Shown one piece after another: positions 8,304 to 17,317 of a stretch of 64,000 bases of DNA. Origin of the DNA: Desulfosporosinus acidiphilus SJ4 (GTDB lineage Bacteria; Bacillota; Desulfitobacteriia; Desulfitobacteriales; Desulfitobacteriaceae); NCBI RefSeq assembly GCF_000255115.2, contig NC_018068.1, positions 2,265,977 to 2,329,976 on the forward strand, given 5' to 3'. Under the pieces are notes generated by a model, which was not told the origin of the DNA, ran no database searches, and was given only the letters and a program-made list of their open reading frames with translations. Made by a program: the position numbers and the translations under genes. Positions within the stretch are counted from its first letter, which is position 1; each line of letters begins with the position of its first letter.

Positions 8304-9584
8304 ATGGCACATAGAACTTTGAAATCCGGTTATCAACACTTTAGCGAACGAATCAATCGATTTCCCCAAGGGGCTCCCCCCACTGAGTCTTTATTCAAAA
8401 TACTGAAGGTCCTCATGAGCGAAAAGGAAGCAGAGCTTATGTCGAAGCTGCCAATAAAACCTTTTACTCTTGAAACTGCAAGTAAAGTATTAAAGTTAGA
8501 TTTAAAGGAAACGGAAAAGATTTTAACGGAACTCGCCTCTAGAGCGTTATTGTTAGATATCGAGGACCCGGCTGGCGTGAGAACTTTTGTGCTGCCTCCG
8601 CCAATGGCCGGCTTTTTTGAGTTCTCACTGATGCGTCTCCAGGGTAATAGTAATCAGAAACTGCTTTCAGAACTCTATTATCAATATTTAAATGTCGAAG
8701 AGGATTTTGTTCGTGATTTATTTGTCACGGATACAAAATTAGGCAGAATTTTTGTTAACGAACAAGCATTAAGCACTGTTAATGATCTGCACATCCTGGA
8801 CTATGAACGATCAAGTGAAATTATTAAAAAGGCTTCCCACATTGGGATTGGAACTTGTTATTGCAGACATAAGATGAGTCATATGGGTAAGGCTTGTGAT
8901 GCTCCCTTGGATATTTGCATGACTTTCGGGGGAACTGCATCCAGCCTGATCAAATATGGCTATGCCAGAGAAGTCAATGTTTCGGAAAGTATGAGTTTAC
9001 TCGAAAAGGCCTATGAGCACAACTTAGTACAAATTGGTGAAAATGAACAAGAAGGATTACCCTTTATTTGCAATTGCTGTGGTTGTTGCTGTGAAGCTCT
9101 TTTGGCTATCAAGCGGTTTGGAACGTTAAATAGCATCAACACTACAAATTTTTTGCCGGTGGTTGAAGAAAACAGGTGCAATGGCTGCGGAAGGTGTGTC
9201 AAAGCCTGTCCGGTAGGGGCCTTGTCCATCGAATCTGAAACCATTGGAGATGGCAAAGTTTTAAAAAGAGCTAAATTAGATGAGAATGTTTGCTTAGGAT
9301 GCGGTGTTTGTGTCAGGTCATGCAATCGCGGCTCCTTAAAACTCACTCATCGGGATAAACGAGTTATAACCCCCGTCAATTCCGTTCATCGTATTGTTCG
9401 GCAAAGTATTGAACAAGGAAAACTTAATGATCTTATCTTTGATAACCAAGCTTTGTTAAGCCACAGAGCCATGGCAGCAATCCTGGGCGCAATCTTAAAA
9501 ATGCCGCCGATTAAACAAATGATGGCAAGTGAACAGGTGAAGTCTAAGTACTTGTTAGCTTTGATTAAAAATTATGAGGTATAA
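8304..9584 (+). CDS. Multi-cluster 4Fe-4S protein with N-terminal helical/wHTH-like region
   Basis: This is a 426-residue protein. Its N-terminal ~100 residues are helical and cysteine-free. A middle region carries CYC, a further Cys pair about 10-17 residues on, and the striking CNCCGCCC cluster. The C-terminal half has two ferredoxin motifs, CNGCGRCVKACPVG and CLGCGVCVRSCNRG. It therefore binds two [4Fe-4S] clusters and probably one more metal or redox centre. Similar proteins in anaerobes are annotated only as 4Fe-4S binding proteins. It is cytoplasmic and monocistronic, with AAAGGAG nine bases before the ATG. Its redox partner is unknown and nothing in the neighbourhood identifies one. 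Confidence 0.8.
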   Translation: MAHRTLKSGYQHFSERINRFPQGAPPTESLFKILKVLMSEKEAELMSKLPIKPFTLETASKVLKLDLKETEKILTELASRALLLDIEDPAGVRTFVLPPPMAGFFEFSLMRLQGNSNQKLLSELYYQYLNVEEDFVRDLFVTDTKLGRIFVNEQALSTVNDLHILDYERSSEIIKKASHIGIGTCYCRHKMSHMGKACDAPLDICMTFGGTASSLIKYGYAREVNVSESMSLLEKAYEHNLVQIGENEQEGLPFICNCCGCCCEALLAIKRFGTLNSINTTNFLPVVEENRCNGCGRCVKACPVGALSIESETIGDGKVLKRAKLDENVCLGCGVCVRSCNRGSLKLTHRDKRVITPVNSVHRIVRQSIEQGKLNDLIFDNQALLSHRAMAAILGAILKMPPIKQMMASEQVKSKYLLALIKNYEV

Positions 9585-9649
9585 GAAATCCTCTTGATAG
9601 CTTATATGAAGATTCCTGTAAGGGAATTTATGAAGGTTATCTAAATCAG

Positions 9650-9685
9650 CAAAGGAAGAGACTTGTGTGACAAGTCCTTCCTTTG
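9650..9685 (+). terminator. Terminator of the Fe-S protein gene
   Basis: CAAAGGAAG pairs with CTTCCTTTG, and an inner ACTTGT/ACAAGT stem closes a GTG loop. The T-run is short. Confidence 0.65.
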
Positions 9686-9705
9686 TTCTACAATCAGAAA
9701 GTAAG

Positions 9706-9820
9706 TCTTTCGGTTCGATACTGCTAGAAGGGCTTAAACGTGCGAAGGCAATGTCTTCATCTTCAAGTCTAAGTACGACTAGGCAGGAGCCAGCCTCGAC
9801 GAAAAGCGGACAAGCTTATC
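9706..9820 (+). repeat. Intergenic repeat family A, copy 1
   Basis: About 115 bases that share the blocks TCGGTT, ATACTGCTAGAAG, ACGTGCGAA and ACTAGGCA with 56971-57065. The right-hand 50 bases match the complement of 19943-19995. All three copies are intergenic. The family has no coding potential and is either a small structured RNA or a non-autonomous mobile element. Confidence 0.6.
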
Positions 9821-9869
9821 GTACACTGTAACCTGTTAAATATATTTCCGCAACGTATGATCGTCCAAA

Positions 9870-10478
9870 TTACACTTCTTTAAGTACAATTTGACTCAAA
9901 TCAATTCTAGGACGGGGTTTGGGATTTTGATCAGGGTAACCGACAGGAATTAAGGCTACAACACGGTAATTTTCGCTTAAACCAAGGATGTTTTTGACTT
10001 TCTCTTGATCAAACATCATAATCCAGCATGTTCCCAGACCAAGATCAACGGCACGTAAGGTAAGATGATCAACAGCAATGGCAGCATTTAAACGCAAATA
10101 ACCTTCAGCAACTGCGGGATCCATGGGTTTGCGTTTAGCATAGGCGTCAGGGTCCATTTTATCGAGAGGGGTATCTGCGAAAGCCCCGGCCTCTTTAAGT
10201 TCTTGGGCTCTTGTGCCCATGCCTCCGAAGGAATCCATATCCACACAGCAGGCAATAACTACAGGGGCCTGGCTGACAAAAGGCAGAGGACAAGCTTCAG
10301 TTAGTTGGGCACGAGCAGCTTCACTTTTAATGATAACAAAGCGGGTAGGCTGAAGGTTACTGCCCGAGGGGGCAAGTCGAGCTGCCTCAATGAGCTCTCG
10401 GATCGATGTATCGGGGACAGGGTCCTTTTTGAATTTTCGGATGCTTCGTCGAGCTTTCATAGCCTCATGTAATTCCAT
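9870..10478 (-). CDS. Nitroreductase family protein
   Basis: This is an FMN-binding nitroreductase-fold protein of about 202 residues. RRSIRKF near the N-terminus contacts the FMN phosphate, APSGSNLQPTRFV is the second flavin block, and the C-terminal GLGTCWIM plus ALIPVGYP complete the domain. Such enzymes reduce nitro compounds, quinones or flavins with NAD(P)H in the cytoplasm. No strong ribosome binding site marks the start; ATGs at 10487 and 10478 are near an AAGAAG, and a longer frame begins with TTG at 10550. It stands alone between a repeat and a chemoreceptor gene. The substrate is unknown. Confidence 0.88.
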   Translation of the reverse strand: MELHEAMKARRSIRKFKKDPVPDTSIRELIEAARLAPSGSNLQPTRFVIIKSEAARAQLTEACPLPFVSQAPVVIACCVDMDSFGGMGTRAQELKEAGAFADTPLDKMDPDAYAKRKPMDPAVAEGYLRLNAAIAVDHLTLRAVDLGLGTCWIMMFDQEKVKNILGLSENYRVVALIPVGYPDQNPKPRPRIDLSQIVLKEV

Positions 10479-10808
10479 GGTATTCATCTTCTTTCTCTGA
10501 AATAATTGATCAACCTCGATAAGTAATAAAATTATAGGAGGAGTTTCCAAGGTTGGGTATTTTTCTTAACTGAGAGTTATGTCTATTTTAGTAGATATGT
10601 TTTGTGTTTGCAAATTCGCCTAGTTCTAAGATATTGTGTTGCTTAGTTATTAAGTTTTGAAAATTTGTAGAAATAGAGGGTTATTGAGCTTGTCTGTCGA
10701 AATACGAAAAATATGAGTTAGTACATAAATGATTAAAAAGTGCAATGTCGTGTTATTTTTAGATCAGAACAGAAGGAATTATAATGACTGAAATGGAGTG
10801 TTTAGTCT
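10479..10808. other. Intergenic stretch upstream of chemoreceptor gene
   Basis: AT-rich sequence between divergent genes. A TATAAT at 10780-10785 could be a -10 box for the chemoreceptor, but no matching -35 is seen. I see nothing else in it. Confidence 0.4.
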
Positions 10809-12548
10809 ATGAAAAAAGGAAGCAATCATTTTAAATCTACTACAGGCTTTGGGATAAAATTTAAATTGCAAGTTAGTTTTCTAGCTATTATTATACTGAC
10901 TCTACTTGTTGGAACTGTGGGATATTACGGTATTTATCGACTAAATCAGAACGCTCAGGACCTTGGAGATCATTGGCTGAAAGCCACCAATGCCTTGTCC
11001 TTGGTTGTAGAAGATACAGAAGATATGCAGAGAACCCTTTTATTAGGTTTCTCAGAACGACATGATGCTACTGCCTATCAGGGGATAAAATTTAACTTTC
11101 TAAATAATAAAACGAAGTGGGAAAGTGATTTCGCAGCCTACAATAAATATGTTACAAGCGCAGATGGGAAAGCCAGAAGTGAGACAATGAAGAAATCATT
11201 CGATGATTATCTTACCGATGCCAATCAGGTCTGGAAATTAATCGAAGATCAAAATGATGTTGAAGCTCGCTCTCTTCTTACCAATAAAAGTAAAGAAAGT
11301 TTTGATCAAGTAATTAAGGCCATGGAAGCTCAGATGTATTTTATGGATAAAGGCGGAGAACAAGCGGTTGCCGATGCTCAAACAACCAATGCTACCGGCT
11401 TAATGTTTTTGATTATTTTTATTTGCGGTGCTTTTGTAATAGGAATGGTTCTAACTATCGTACTGGCGAGAAATATTAGCCGTCCCCTTGGAGAGGTGAC
11501 GAGAGTAGCTCAATCGGTTGCCAATGGTGACTTAAGCATTACCGTGCCGGATATTAAAAATAGGGATGAAATAGGTGTATTAGCTCAAGCTGTTAGAGAA
11601 ATGGTGGGGACTCTTAGAGAAATAATCGGAGAAGTTTTGACACAATCCGCAAGCGTCGCTGCCACGAGTGAGGAATTGTCTGCAGCTGCAGAGGAAGCAA
11701 CGGCAGTAAGTGAACAAGTTTCTACGACCTTGGTTCAACTGGCGCAAGGCGCATCGAATCAAGCCTTATCAGTAAAGGATACGAACATTGTCATCGAACA
11801 GATGTCATCAAGTGCTCAACAATTGGCCGCCAATACAGAAATTGTTAATGAAAGCAGCGAAAAGGCAGCCCATGCTGCTAACGTTGGATCTCTTCAAGTG
11901 GAAAATGCTGTTCGAAAAATTGAACAAATTCGTGATGTTTCTGTTCAAACTTCCGAAGCTGTTTTTCATTTGGGAGAGCAATCTAAACAGATTGGACAAA
12001 TTGTTGACGTAATTAAAGGTATTTCTGATCAAACGAATTTATTAGCCCTAAATGCTGCCATTGAGGCTGCTCGTGCGGGAGAACATGGAAGCGGATTTGC
12101 AGTTGTTGCTGAAGAAGTTCGCAAGTTAGCGGAACAATCATCATCATCCGCTACCCAAATAGCTACCCTAATTACTAATATCCAGCGGGAAACAGAGCGT
12201 GTTATTGAAGGCATGGAAATGGGTAAAGAGGAAGTAGTTTCAGGTGTTGATGCGGTGAATCTGGCAGGTAATTCTTTTAAAACGATTGTTGAAGAGGTTA
12301 ATACGGTAGTTGAACAAATTCAAGAAGTAATTTCTGTAACCCAGCAAATGGCCGGTGGGGCTGCTCAAGCCGTGGAGTCTGTTAAAAGTATCGGAGTCAT
12401 TGCCGAGGAAACAGCTGCCAGTACGCAAGAAGTTTCATCCGCCTCAGAGGAACAAGCGGTAACGATGGGTTCCGTAAGTCGAGCTGCCGAGGAATTGGCG
12501 AAGCTTGGTGAAAGTCTTTCTTTGCTGGTTAATAAATTCAACGTTTAG
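10809..12548 (+). CDS. Methyl-accepting chemotaxis protein, four-helix-bundle sensor
   Basis: This 579-residue chemoreceptor has transmembrane segments at about 20-43 and 196-220. They flank a periplasmic four-helix-bundle domain of about 150 residues. A HAMP domain (about 220-275) and the long cytoplasmic signalling coiled coil follow. The signalling tip with [18 protein letters not shown] and [16 protein letters not shown] is the CheA/CheW contact. It senses an unidentified ligand outside the membrane and controls the flagellar motor through CheA. No che genes are nearby, so it is a dispersed receptor. No C-terminal CheR/CheB tether pentapeptide is visible. Confidence 0.93.
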   Translation: MKKGSNHFKSTTGFGIKFKLQVSFLAIIILTLLVGTVGYYGIYRLNQNAQDLGDHWLKATNALSLVVEDTEDMQRTLLLGFSERHDATAYQGIKFNFLNNKTKWESDFAAYNKYVTSADGKARSETMKKSFDDYLTDANQVWKLIEDQNDVEARSLLTNKSKESFDQVIKAMEAQMYFMDKGGEQAVADAQTTNATGLMFLIIFICGAFVIGMVLTIVLARNISRPLGEVTRVAQSVANGDLSITVPDIKNRDEIGVLAQAVREMVGTLREIIGEVLTQSASVAATSEELSAAAEEATAVSEQVSTTLVQLAQGASNQALSVKDTNIVIEQMSSSAQQLAANTEIVNESSEKAAHAANVGSLQVENAVRKIEQIRDVSVQTSEAVFHLGEQSKQIGQIVDVIKGISDQTNLLALNAAIEAARAGEHGSGFAVVAEEVRKLAEQSSSSATQIATLITNIQRETERVIEGMEMGKEEVVSGVDAVNLAGNSFKTIVEEVNTVVEQIQEVISVTQQMAGGAAQAVESVKSIGVIAEETAASTQEVSSASEEQAVTMGSVSRAAEELAKLGESLSLLVNKFNV

Positions 12549-12639
12549 ATGTTAAAAGGAATCACATTTATAGTATCTCGTCTTATGGTGAAGAGGAATT
12601 ATTCCCGGCCCTTTGGCGCTGTTCTTGGAGGTGAAATTC

Positions 12640-12813
12640 ATGGAAACATTGATTGCAGGGTTGGCCCTTAAACAACTTATAATAATTATTCTGGGAATTT
12701 TAGTGGTGGGTTTTATACTTAAAAAATTATTTAAACTGGCTATTACAATGGTTATTTTTGCCGCTCTTATTTATTACGGCTTACCCCTGCTCCAAACAAC
12801 TATGGGTAAGTAG
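12640..12813 (+). CDS. Small hydrophobic membrane protein
   Basis: This 57-residue protein is almost wholly membrane-embedded. Two hydrophobic segments (about 8-28 and 33-50) are separated by KKLFK. GGAGGTG lies seven bases before the ATG at 12640, and an in-frame TTG further upstream lacks support. It follows the chemoreceptor gene by about 90 bases and may be cotranscribed. I do not recognise a family. Confidence 0.6.
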   Translation: METLIAGLALKQLIIIILGILVVGFILKKLFKLAITMVIFAALIYYGLPLLQTTMGK

Positions 12814-12956
12814 AGTTAGAGTATGATTTGCGAATTTCTTTTAAATGAATTCATCTAAGGGATCATGATAGTTTTTGATTGTAAAAAAGTATTGAATAGA
12901 TTCCCCTTCAGCGCGGGATATTACACAGTAGCCTACGTTGAAAAGGGGAATTTTTA

Positions 12957-14489
12957 ATGCATGGAACCATATGGTCATTGATACCGTTTCTAGTTGTAAT
13001 ACCGCTGGCTTTGCTGACTCGACAGGTGATTCCTGGCTTAGTGGCAGGTTTGTTGATTGGATCCTATATGGTTAATCCTTCACTGTTAGGGGGAGTGGGT
13101 ACTGCCCTTGATTATATTTTAAAGGAATTAGCAGTTTCTGATAATTTGCGCTTGATAGTTTTCATGTATGGCTTTGGCGCCTTTGTCGGCTTGGTTCGTA
13201 TTACCGGGGGAGTCAGCGGTTTTGCTCAACTCATGGAAAAGAAAATTACTTCCGGACGAGGAGCCTTTATTGTAACCTGGCTGTCTTCCTTAATTACCTT
13301 CATGGCTCCGGACTTTCGGATCATTACCGTGGGACCGGTGATGAAACAAGTGTTTTCACGTCTTCAGGTACCCGTTAATAAAGTTGCTTTTATCATTGAT
13401 GCTACTTCGACTCCCTTATGCGCAATTATGCCTTTAGGGACGGTGTTTATTGGCTATAGTATTGGGTTGTTGGGAACGGCGAGTCGTCATCAGGGAATTC
13501 CAATGGCTCCCTATAATTTATTTTTACTAAGCATTCCCTTTAACTTTTTTTCCTTAGCAATGCTTGCTTTTGCCTTAGCCTATTCCTTTCGGAAAACAGA
13601 AAAAGTCCAAGCCGAGAACAAAGAATCTCAGTCTGTTGAATCTATTGAAACGATAAGGGCAAAGGGTTCGGCTAAATTGGCCTATGCGGAAACGTCGGCA
13701 GAAATTGCACTTTCTTCACCTAAGTTCAATAAACAAAGGAAAAATGATTCTCGTGATGAAACGTTTCCGGATCCTGTTGAACTTGTCGCTCAGAATGTGA
13801 AACCAAATGCTCTGAATCTTATTTTGCCTTTGGCGCTTCTCCTTATCTTAACATTATTCTATACCTGGTGGGATGGGCATTTGCATTCCTCAAACTTTAT
13901 CGAAGCTTTTATCCAGGCAAATGCCGCAAAGGCAATGCTGGAAGCCTTGTTAACGACCCTACTGATCTCTTTTATTTGGTATTCTGCTCAAAAGCAGCCT
14001 CTCCAACGAACACTTTTCGGATTTTTACAAGGTGGGAACGAGATGATGGCAGTGAATGTTCTCCTGGTGTTAGTCTGGGCGGTATCGGCCGTATCTACGG
14101 ATCTTGGCTTTGTGAGTTATACGGAGCAGACAGTGGGAAGGTTAGTTCCTGCTGCTTTTATTGCACCGGCGTTTTTTGCTTTAGGCTGCTCGCTTTCTTA
14201 TGTCATCGGCTCAAGCTTTGGAACCTGGGGCATATTGCTGCCTCTGGGATTTTCCCTGGCGGCTACAGAACATGCTGCTTTGCCCTTAATTGCCGGAGCC
14301 GTATTTGCAAGCGGTACTTTTGGCGGATTTGTTTCTCCCTTGAGTGATAACACTGTGGCGATGGCTACTGTGATGAAAATTCCTGTGATGGATTATGCAA
14401 AGTTGAAGCTCCGCCTTGGCTTAATGGTTGCAGCAGCCTGCCTGGTTCTCTACGGTCTTGTCGGTTGGTTTTACCATGGTGTCTATTAG
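12957..14489 (+). CDS. NhaC-type Na+/H+ antiporter family protein
   Basis: This is a 510-residue polytopic membrane protein with about ten or eleven hydrophobic segments. A hydrophilic, charged loop at about 215-280 separates the two halves. The C-terminal half contains GSSFGTWGILLPLG and ASGTFGGFVSPLSDNTVAMATV, the signature blocks of the NhaC/TC 2.A.35 group. Family members exchange Na+ for protons or couple amino-acid and organic-acid exchange, so the true substrate is uncertain. AAAGGGG precedes the ATG. The gene ends next to a GTGTCAAAG tandem repeat and a strong terminator, and no cotranscribed partner is seen. Confidence 0.85.
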   Translation: MHGTIWSLIPFLVVIPLALLTRQVIPGLVAGLLIGSYMVNPSLLGGVGTALDYILKELAVSDNLRLIVFMYGFGAFVGLVRITGGVSGFAQLMEKKITSGRGAFIVTWLSSLITFMAPDFRIITVGPVMKQVFSRLQVPVNKVAFIIDATSTPLCAIMPLGTVFIGYSIGLLGTASRHQGIPMAPYNLFLLSIPFNFFSLAMLAFALAYSFRKTEKVQAENKESQSVESIETIRAKGSAKLAYAETSAEIALSSPKFNKQRKNDSRDETFPDPVELVAQNVKPNALNLILPLALLLILTLFYTWWDGHLHSSNFIEAFIQANAAKAMLEALLTTLLISFIWYSAQKQPLQRTLFGFLQGGNEMMAVNVLLVLVWAVSAVSTDLGFVSYTEQTVGRLVPAAFIAPAFFALGCSLSYVIGSSFGTWGILLPLGFSLAATEHAALPLIAGAVFASGTFGGFVSPLSDNTVAMATVMKIPVMDYAKLKLRLGLMVAAACLVLYGLVGWFYHGVY

Positions 14490-14507
14490 GTGTCAAAACG
14501 CATCGAC

Positions 14508-14534
14508 GTGTCAAAGGTGTCAAAGGTGTCAAAG
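14508..14534 (+). repeat. Three perfect tandem copies of GTGTCAAAG
   Basis: The 9-base unit is repeated head to tail three times, starting 18 bases after the antiporter stop codon. A related GTGTCAAAA lies at 14490. It leads directly into the terminator stem. Confidence 0.85.
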
Positions 14535-14590
14535 GGACGGCCCTTACAACACATTCTTTGAATGTTGTAAGGATCGTCCCTTTATTTTTC
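14531..14590 (+). terminator. Strong terminator after the antiporter gene
   Basis: AAAGGGACG pairs with CGTCCCTTT, and CCTTACAACA with TGTTGTAAGG, followed by ATTTTTC. The GGGACGG arm is the same motif as in the REP-like palindromes just downstream, so the terminator may itself be a domesticated repeat. Confidence 0.85.
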
Positions 14591-14651
14591 GTGGAAATGG
14601 GAGTACCATCCTATATAATGACGGTAGAATAGGTTTAAAGTATTAGCGTGT

Positions 14652-14732
14652 GAAAGGGACGGTCCTAGTGACACTTTCGGGTATCGTTAATGTGACGAAG
14701 TTGGGTCAAGGGATGGTTCCCTAGCGACACTT
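14652..14732 (+). repeat. REP-like element, imperfect copies
   Basis: AAAGGGACGGTCCTAGTGACACTT at the left and AAGGGATGGTTCCCTAGCGACACTT at the right are two direct, diverged copies of one motif (GGGACGGTxCxxxTGACAC). This is the GGGACGG..TGACAC type of dispersed palindrome seen in several Clostridia. Confidence 0.6.
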
Positions 14733-14866
14733 ATAACGATAGTTAAAAAGGTATGTCAAAGTTAGCGAATCAAGAAATTCTTATAATCAAATACGCCCTA
14801 TAGGTGACAAAGGCGAAAAGAAGGTATTAAGGGAGCTTTTAAGTGGAGGTTTTAAGGAGAGGTTTT

Positions 14867-14930
14867 AAGGGGACGGTTCCAATGACACTTCTAGGAATAC
14901 ATGGAAAATGTGTCAGTAGGACCGTCCCTT
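14867..14930. repeat. REP-like perfect palindromic pair
   Basis: AAGGGGACGGTTCCAATGACAC is followed 20-odd bases later by its near-complement GTGTCAGTAGGACCGTCCCTT, forming a long hairpin. It lies just upstream of the metallopeptidase ribosome binding site and could influence its translation. Confidence 0.7.
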
Positions 14931-14959
14931 TAACACGATTGCGAGGAGGAGCTTGTTTG

Positions 14960-15679
14960 GTGAATCAATTGAGTATAGGTGATGAAATAATTCCCTACGA
15001 GGAACGCCGAAGCGTTCGATATCGAAGAATAACGCTGAGTATCTTGAATGATCGAGTGCGAATTTCGGCTCCGAAATATGTGCCTAAAAAGCAGATCAAG
15101 GAATTATTGAGATCAAAGGAAGCTTGGATTATAAAACACTGGTTGGAAAAACGCCAAAGGGAAAATCATCGGGCAAGAAATTTAGAAAATCATGAACATA
15201 TTCTTTTTCGAGGTCATTTACTGGAACTTTGCTTCAAGTACCATAGTTATCGAAGAATTCATGTAGGTCAAGAGGGTCAAATGCTTGTTGTGTCATTGCC
15301 GCAGGAAGACATTGATTCTCAGTCTGAGGCAATGATTCGCGATTCGATCATTGCTTGGTATAAGTTTCAGGCTCGTACTGTTTTTAAGCAAAAACTTGAT
15401 ACCCACTCGAGACGGATGCAGGTAACGTATCAAGATTTTCGCTTAAAAGATCAAAAAACGCGGTGGGGGAGCTGCTCCAGTCGCGGAAACCTAAATCTTA
15501 ATTGGCGAATAATTATGGCACCCGATCAAGTGATTGATTACCTTATTATTCACGAACTGGCTCATCTGACCCACCTGAACCACTCTCCCGAATTTTGGCA
15601 GAGAGTTGAAAGGTTTATACCGGAATTTTTAACATGGAGAAAGTGGCTCAAAGAACATGGGCACGAGTTAGTTTTATAG
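14960..15679 (+). CDS. YgjP-type zinc metallopeptidase (M48/SprT-like, DUF45)
   Basis: This 239-residue protein of the YgjP/DUF45 family has HELAH at 198-202 with a further His208 in THLNHS, the gluzincin-type zinc site, and the KTRWGSCSSRGNLNLNW block that precedes it. AGGAGG lies about nine bases before a GTG at 14960. A longer frame would begin inside the REP-like palindrome and is rejected. The family is widespread, cytoplasmic and of unknown physiological substrate. The N-terminal part (RRSVRYRRITLSI) is the usual beta-rich start, so the protein is complete. Confidence 0.88.
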   Translation: MNQLSIGDEIIPYEERRSVRYRRITLSILNDRVRISAPKYVPKKQIKELLRSKEAWIIKHWLEKRQRENHRARNLENHEHILFRGHLLELCFKYHSYRRIHVGQEGQMLVVSLPQEDIDSQSEAMIRDSIIAWYKFQARTVFKQKLDTHSRRMQVTYQDFRLKDQKTRWGSCSSRGNLNLNWRIIMAPDQVIDYLIIHELAHLTHLNHSPEFWQRVERFIPEFLTWRKWLKEHGHELVL

Positions 15680-15706
15680 AACAAGGGATTGTGAGTCCAT
15701 CGCACC

Positions 15707-16624
15707 TTAGGTGGTTACGATATTAGCAAAGGGATGTTCGTTAGAGTTAAAGAATTCTTTGGCAAATTCCAGCCACAAATTTGCGGCATGAGAAAGAGAA
15801 CGTCCTCTTTTCCAAATAATGGACATGGTATGGATGATTTGTGGTTCTGTTAAGGGGACAGAAACAATACGACTGGGATCTAGCTCTGAACAAACGGCAG
15901 AAGGTAAGAAAGCAATTCCAAGATTTGCAGCAACCATTTGAGTCATTAGTTGAAGCTGTGAGGTTTCAAAAATTACGTTTGGGGAAAAACCAACATTTCG
16001 GCATTGGCCAATAATTTCATCGTGGAGACTAAAATCTTGACTGTATAAAACAAAGGATTCATTAGCTAAGGAAGAGAGTTCAATGGATTTCAGCTGACTG
16101 ATAGGATTCTGTGAGGAGACAATTACAAAAAGAGGGTCTTTGGAAATAGAAATTGAGTCATAGTAGTGATGATCAGGCACTATGCAGACGACCCCAGCAT
16201 CTAGAGTTCCGTCCTTGATGGCAAGAGCTACTTTTTTCGAGCCATATTCAGATAGATTAATTGCAATATGTGGATATTTCCTTTTAAATTCCCCCAATAA
16301 TTCGGCAAATATGGTGGAGCTTGTTATGGGCAGTAAGCCTATGGAAATCTTGCCTTTCTCCATCTTAATTTTATTTTCAAAATCGGTGGTCAAATGATGA
16401 AACATAACAGTAACCTGTTGTGCCTGCTCAAAAAAGATAACTCCGGTATCCGTTAATTGGACATATTTTGAGTTCCGATTAAATAGAGGCGTTCCAAGCT
16501 CCGTTTCTAAATCTTTGATCATTTTGCTAATGGCCGATTGCGATACATGGCAAATAAGCGCGGCTTTGCTAAAGCTTTTTTGACGAGCAACTTCGATAAA
16601 ATATTCTAAATGGCGAATATCCAT
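15707..16624 (-). CDS. LysR-family transcriptional regulator
   Basis: This 305-residue protein has the N-terminal winged helix with FSKAALICHVSQSAISKMIKDLE as helix-turn-helix. The two-lobed substrate-binding-protein-like effector domain follows from about residue 90. GAGGTG lies six bases before the chosen ATG, and a longer frame adds ten unsupported residues. LysR proteins often control a divergent neighbour. Here the divergent neighbour is the ruined histidine kinase gene, so the present target may have been lost. The effector is unknown. Confidence 0.92.
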   Translation of the reverse strand: MDIRHLEYFIEVARQKSFSKAALICHVSQSAISKMIKDLETELGTPLFNRNSKYVQLTDTGVIFFEQAQQVTVMFHHLTTDFENKIKMEKGKISIGLLPITSSTIFAELLGEFKRKYPHIAINLSEYGSKKVALAIKDGTLDAGVVCIVPDHHYYDSISISKDPLFVIVSSQNPISQLKSIELSSLANESFVLYSQDFSLHDEIIGQCRNVGFSPNVIFETSQLQLMTQMVAANLGIAFLPSAVCSELDPSRIVSVPLTEPQIIHTMSIIWKRGRSLSHAANLWLEFAKEFFNSNEHPFANIVTT

Positions 16625-16822
16625 CTCAAACACCTCAATTACATTTATTATCAATGAAATTCATAGTAAATATTTTTATTATACATTTTGATTATAAAAC
16701 ATAGATTTAATAATACAAGAACCCCAGCCAATTAAAGTTAATCCTAATTATATTAAAAATTAGAGGAATTCAGATAAATCAGACGAATTAATATTAAGAG
16801 AATTGAGACGGAAGGTGAAACG

Positions 16823-17317
16823 ATGCGGTTTCGTGCACACATAATATTTTCAATTTTCTTGCTTGTCGTTACACCGATTGCTGTTACTGGCTTTGTGACA
16901 ATGGAAGCTGCAAATAACGCCTTCGAATCTCAGGCTCTGCAAACTGGGCATCCTCTTAGTCCTAATCGAATGGAAATTTCTCGGTTGAGAGAAAACATAA
17001 TTTGCTTATTTATTATTGGTACTGTTGTTAGTCTTTCAGGAGCAGGTATTTTTGCCAGTGAATTCTCAGGCCTTTGCCAGACCGTCTGCAAGTCATTTTG
17101 AATATACGAATCTCAATGAAGTCATTGAAGAGACTTTGTTATATTATTTGATCCGTTTTATACAACGTGTGAAAATGGCACGGGTCTAGGCTTGGCTATT
17201 ACCCATCAATTAATGGAACTGCATCATGGAAAAATTGAAGTACGGAGCGTAATAAATGTAGGAACAGAATTTAAACTTATTATTCCAAGGAAGCAAGGGG
17301 GCATCCTTGATGGTTAA
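16823..17317 (+). pseudogene. Sensor histidine kinase remnant (deleted and frameshifted)
   Basis: The 5' part encodes an N-terminal membrane segment (HIIFSIFLLVVTPIAVTGF) and a second one before it stops at 17101. In another frame across that stop, FARPSASHFEYTNLNEVIEETL is the region just after the phospho-His helix of NtrB/AtoS-type kinases. Further on, FYTTCENGTGLGLAIT and a C-terminal HGKIEVRS..GTEFKLIIP are the G2 box and end of the ATPase domain. The His box itself, the N and G1 boxes and most of the sensor are missing. The old stop (17315-17317) overlaps the regulator start, showing that the two were a coupled pair. Confidence 0.85.

Noticed and set aside
14843-14959. N-terminal extension of the YgjP-type protein
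   Set aside because: This part is the REP-like palindrome; the GTG at 14960 has a strong ribosome binding site.
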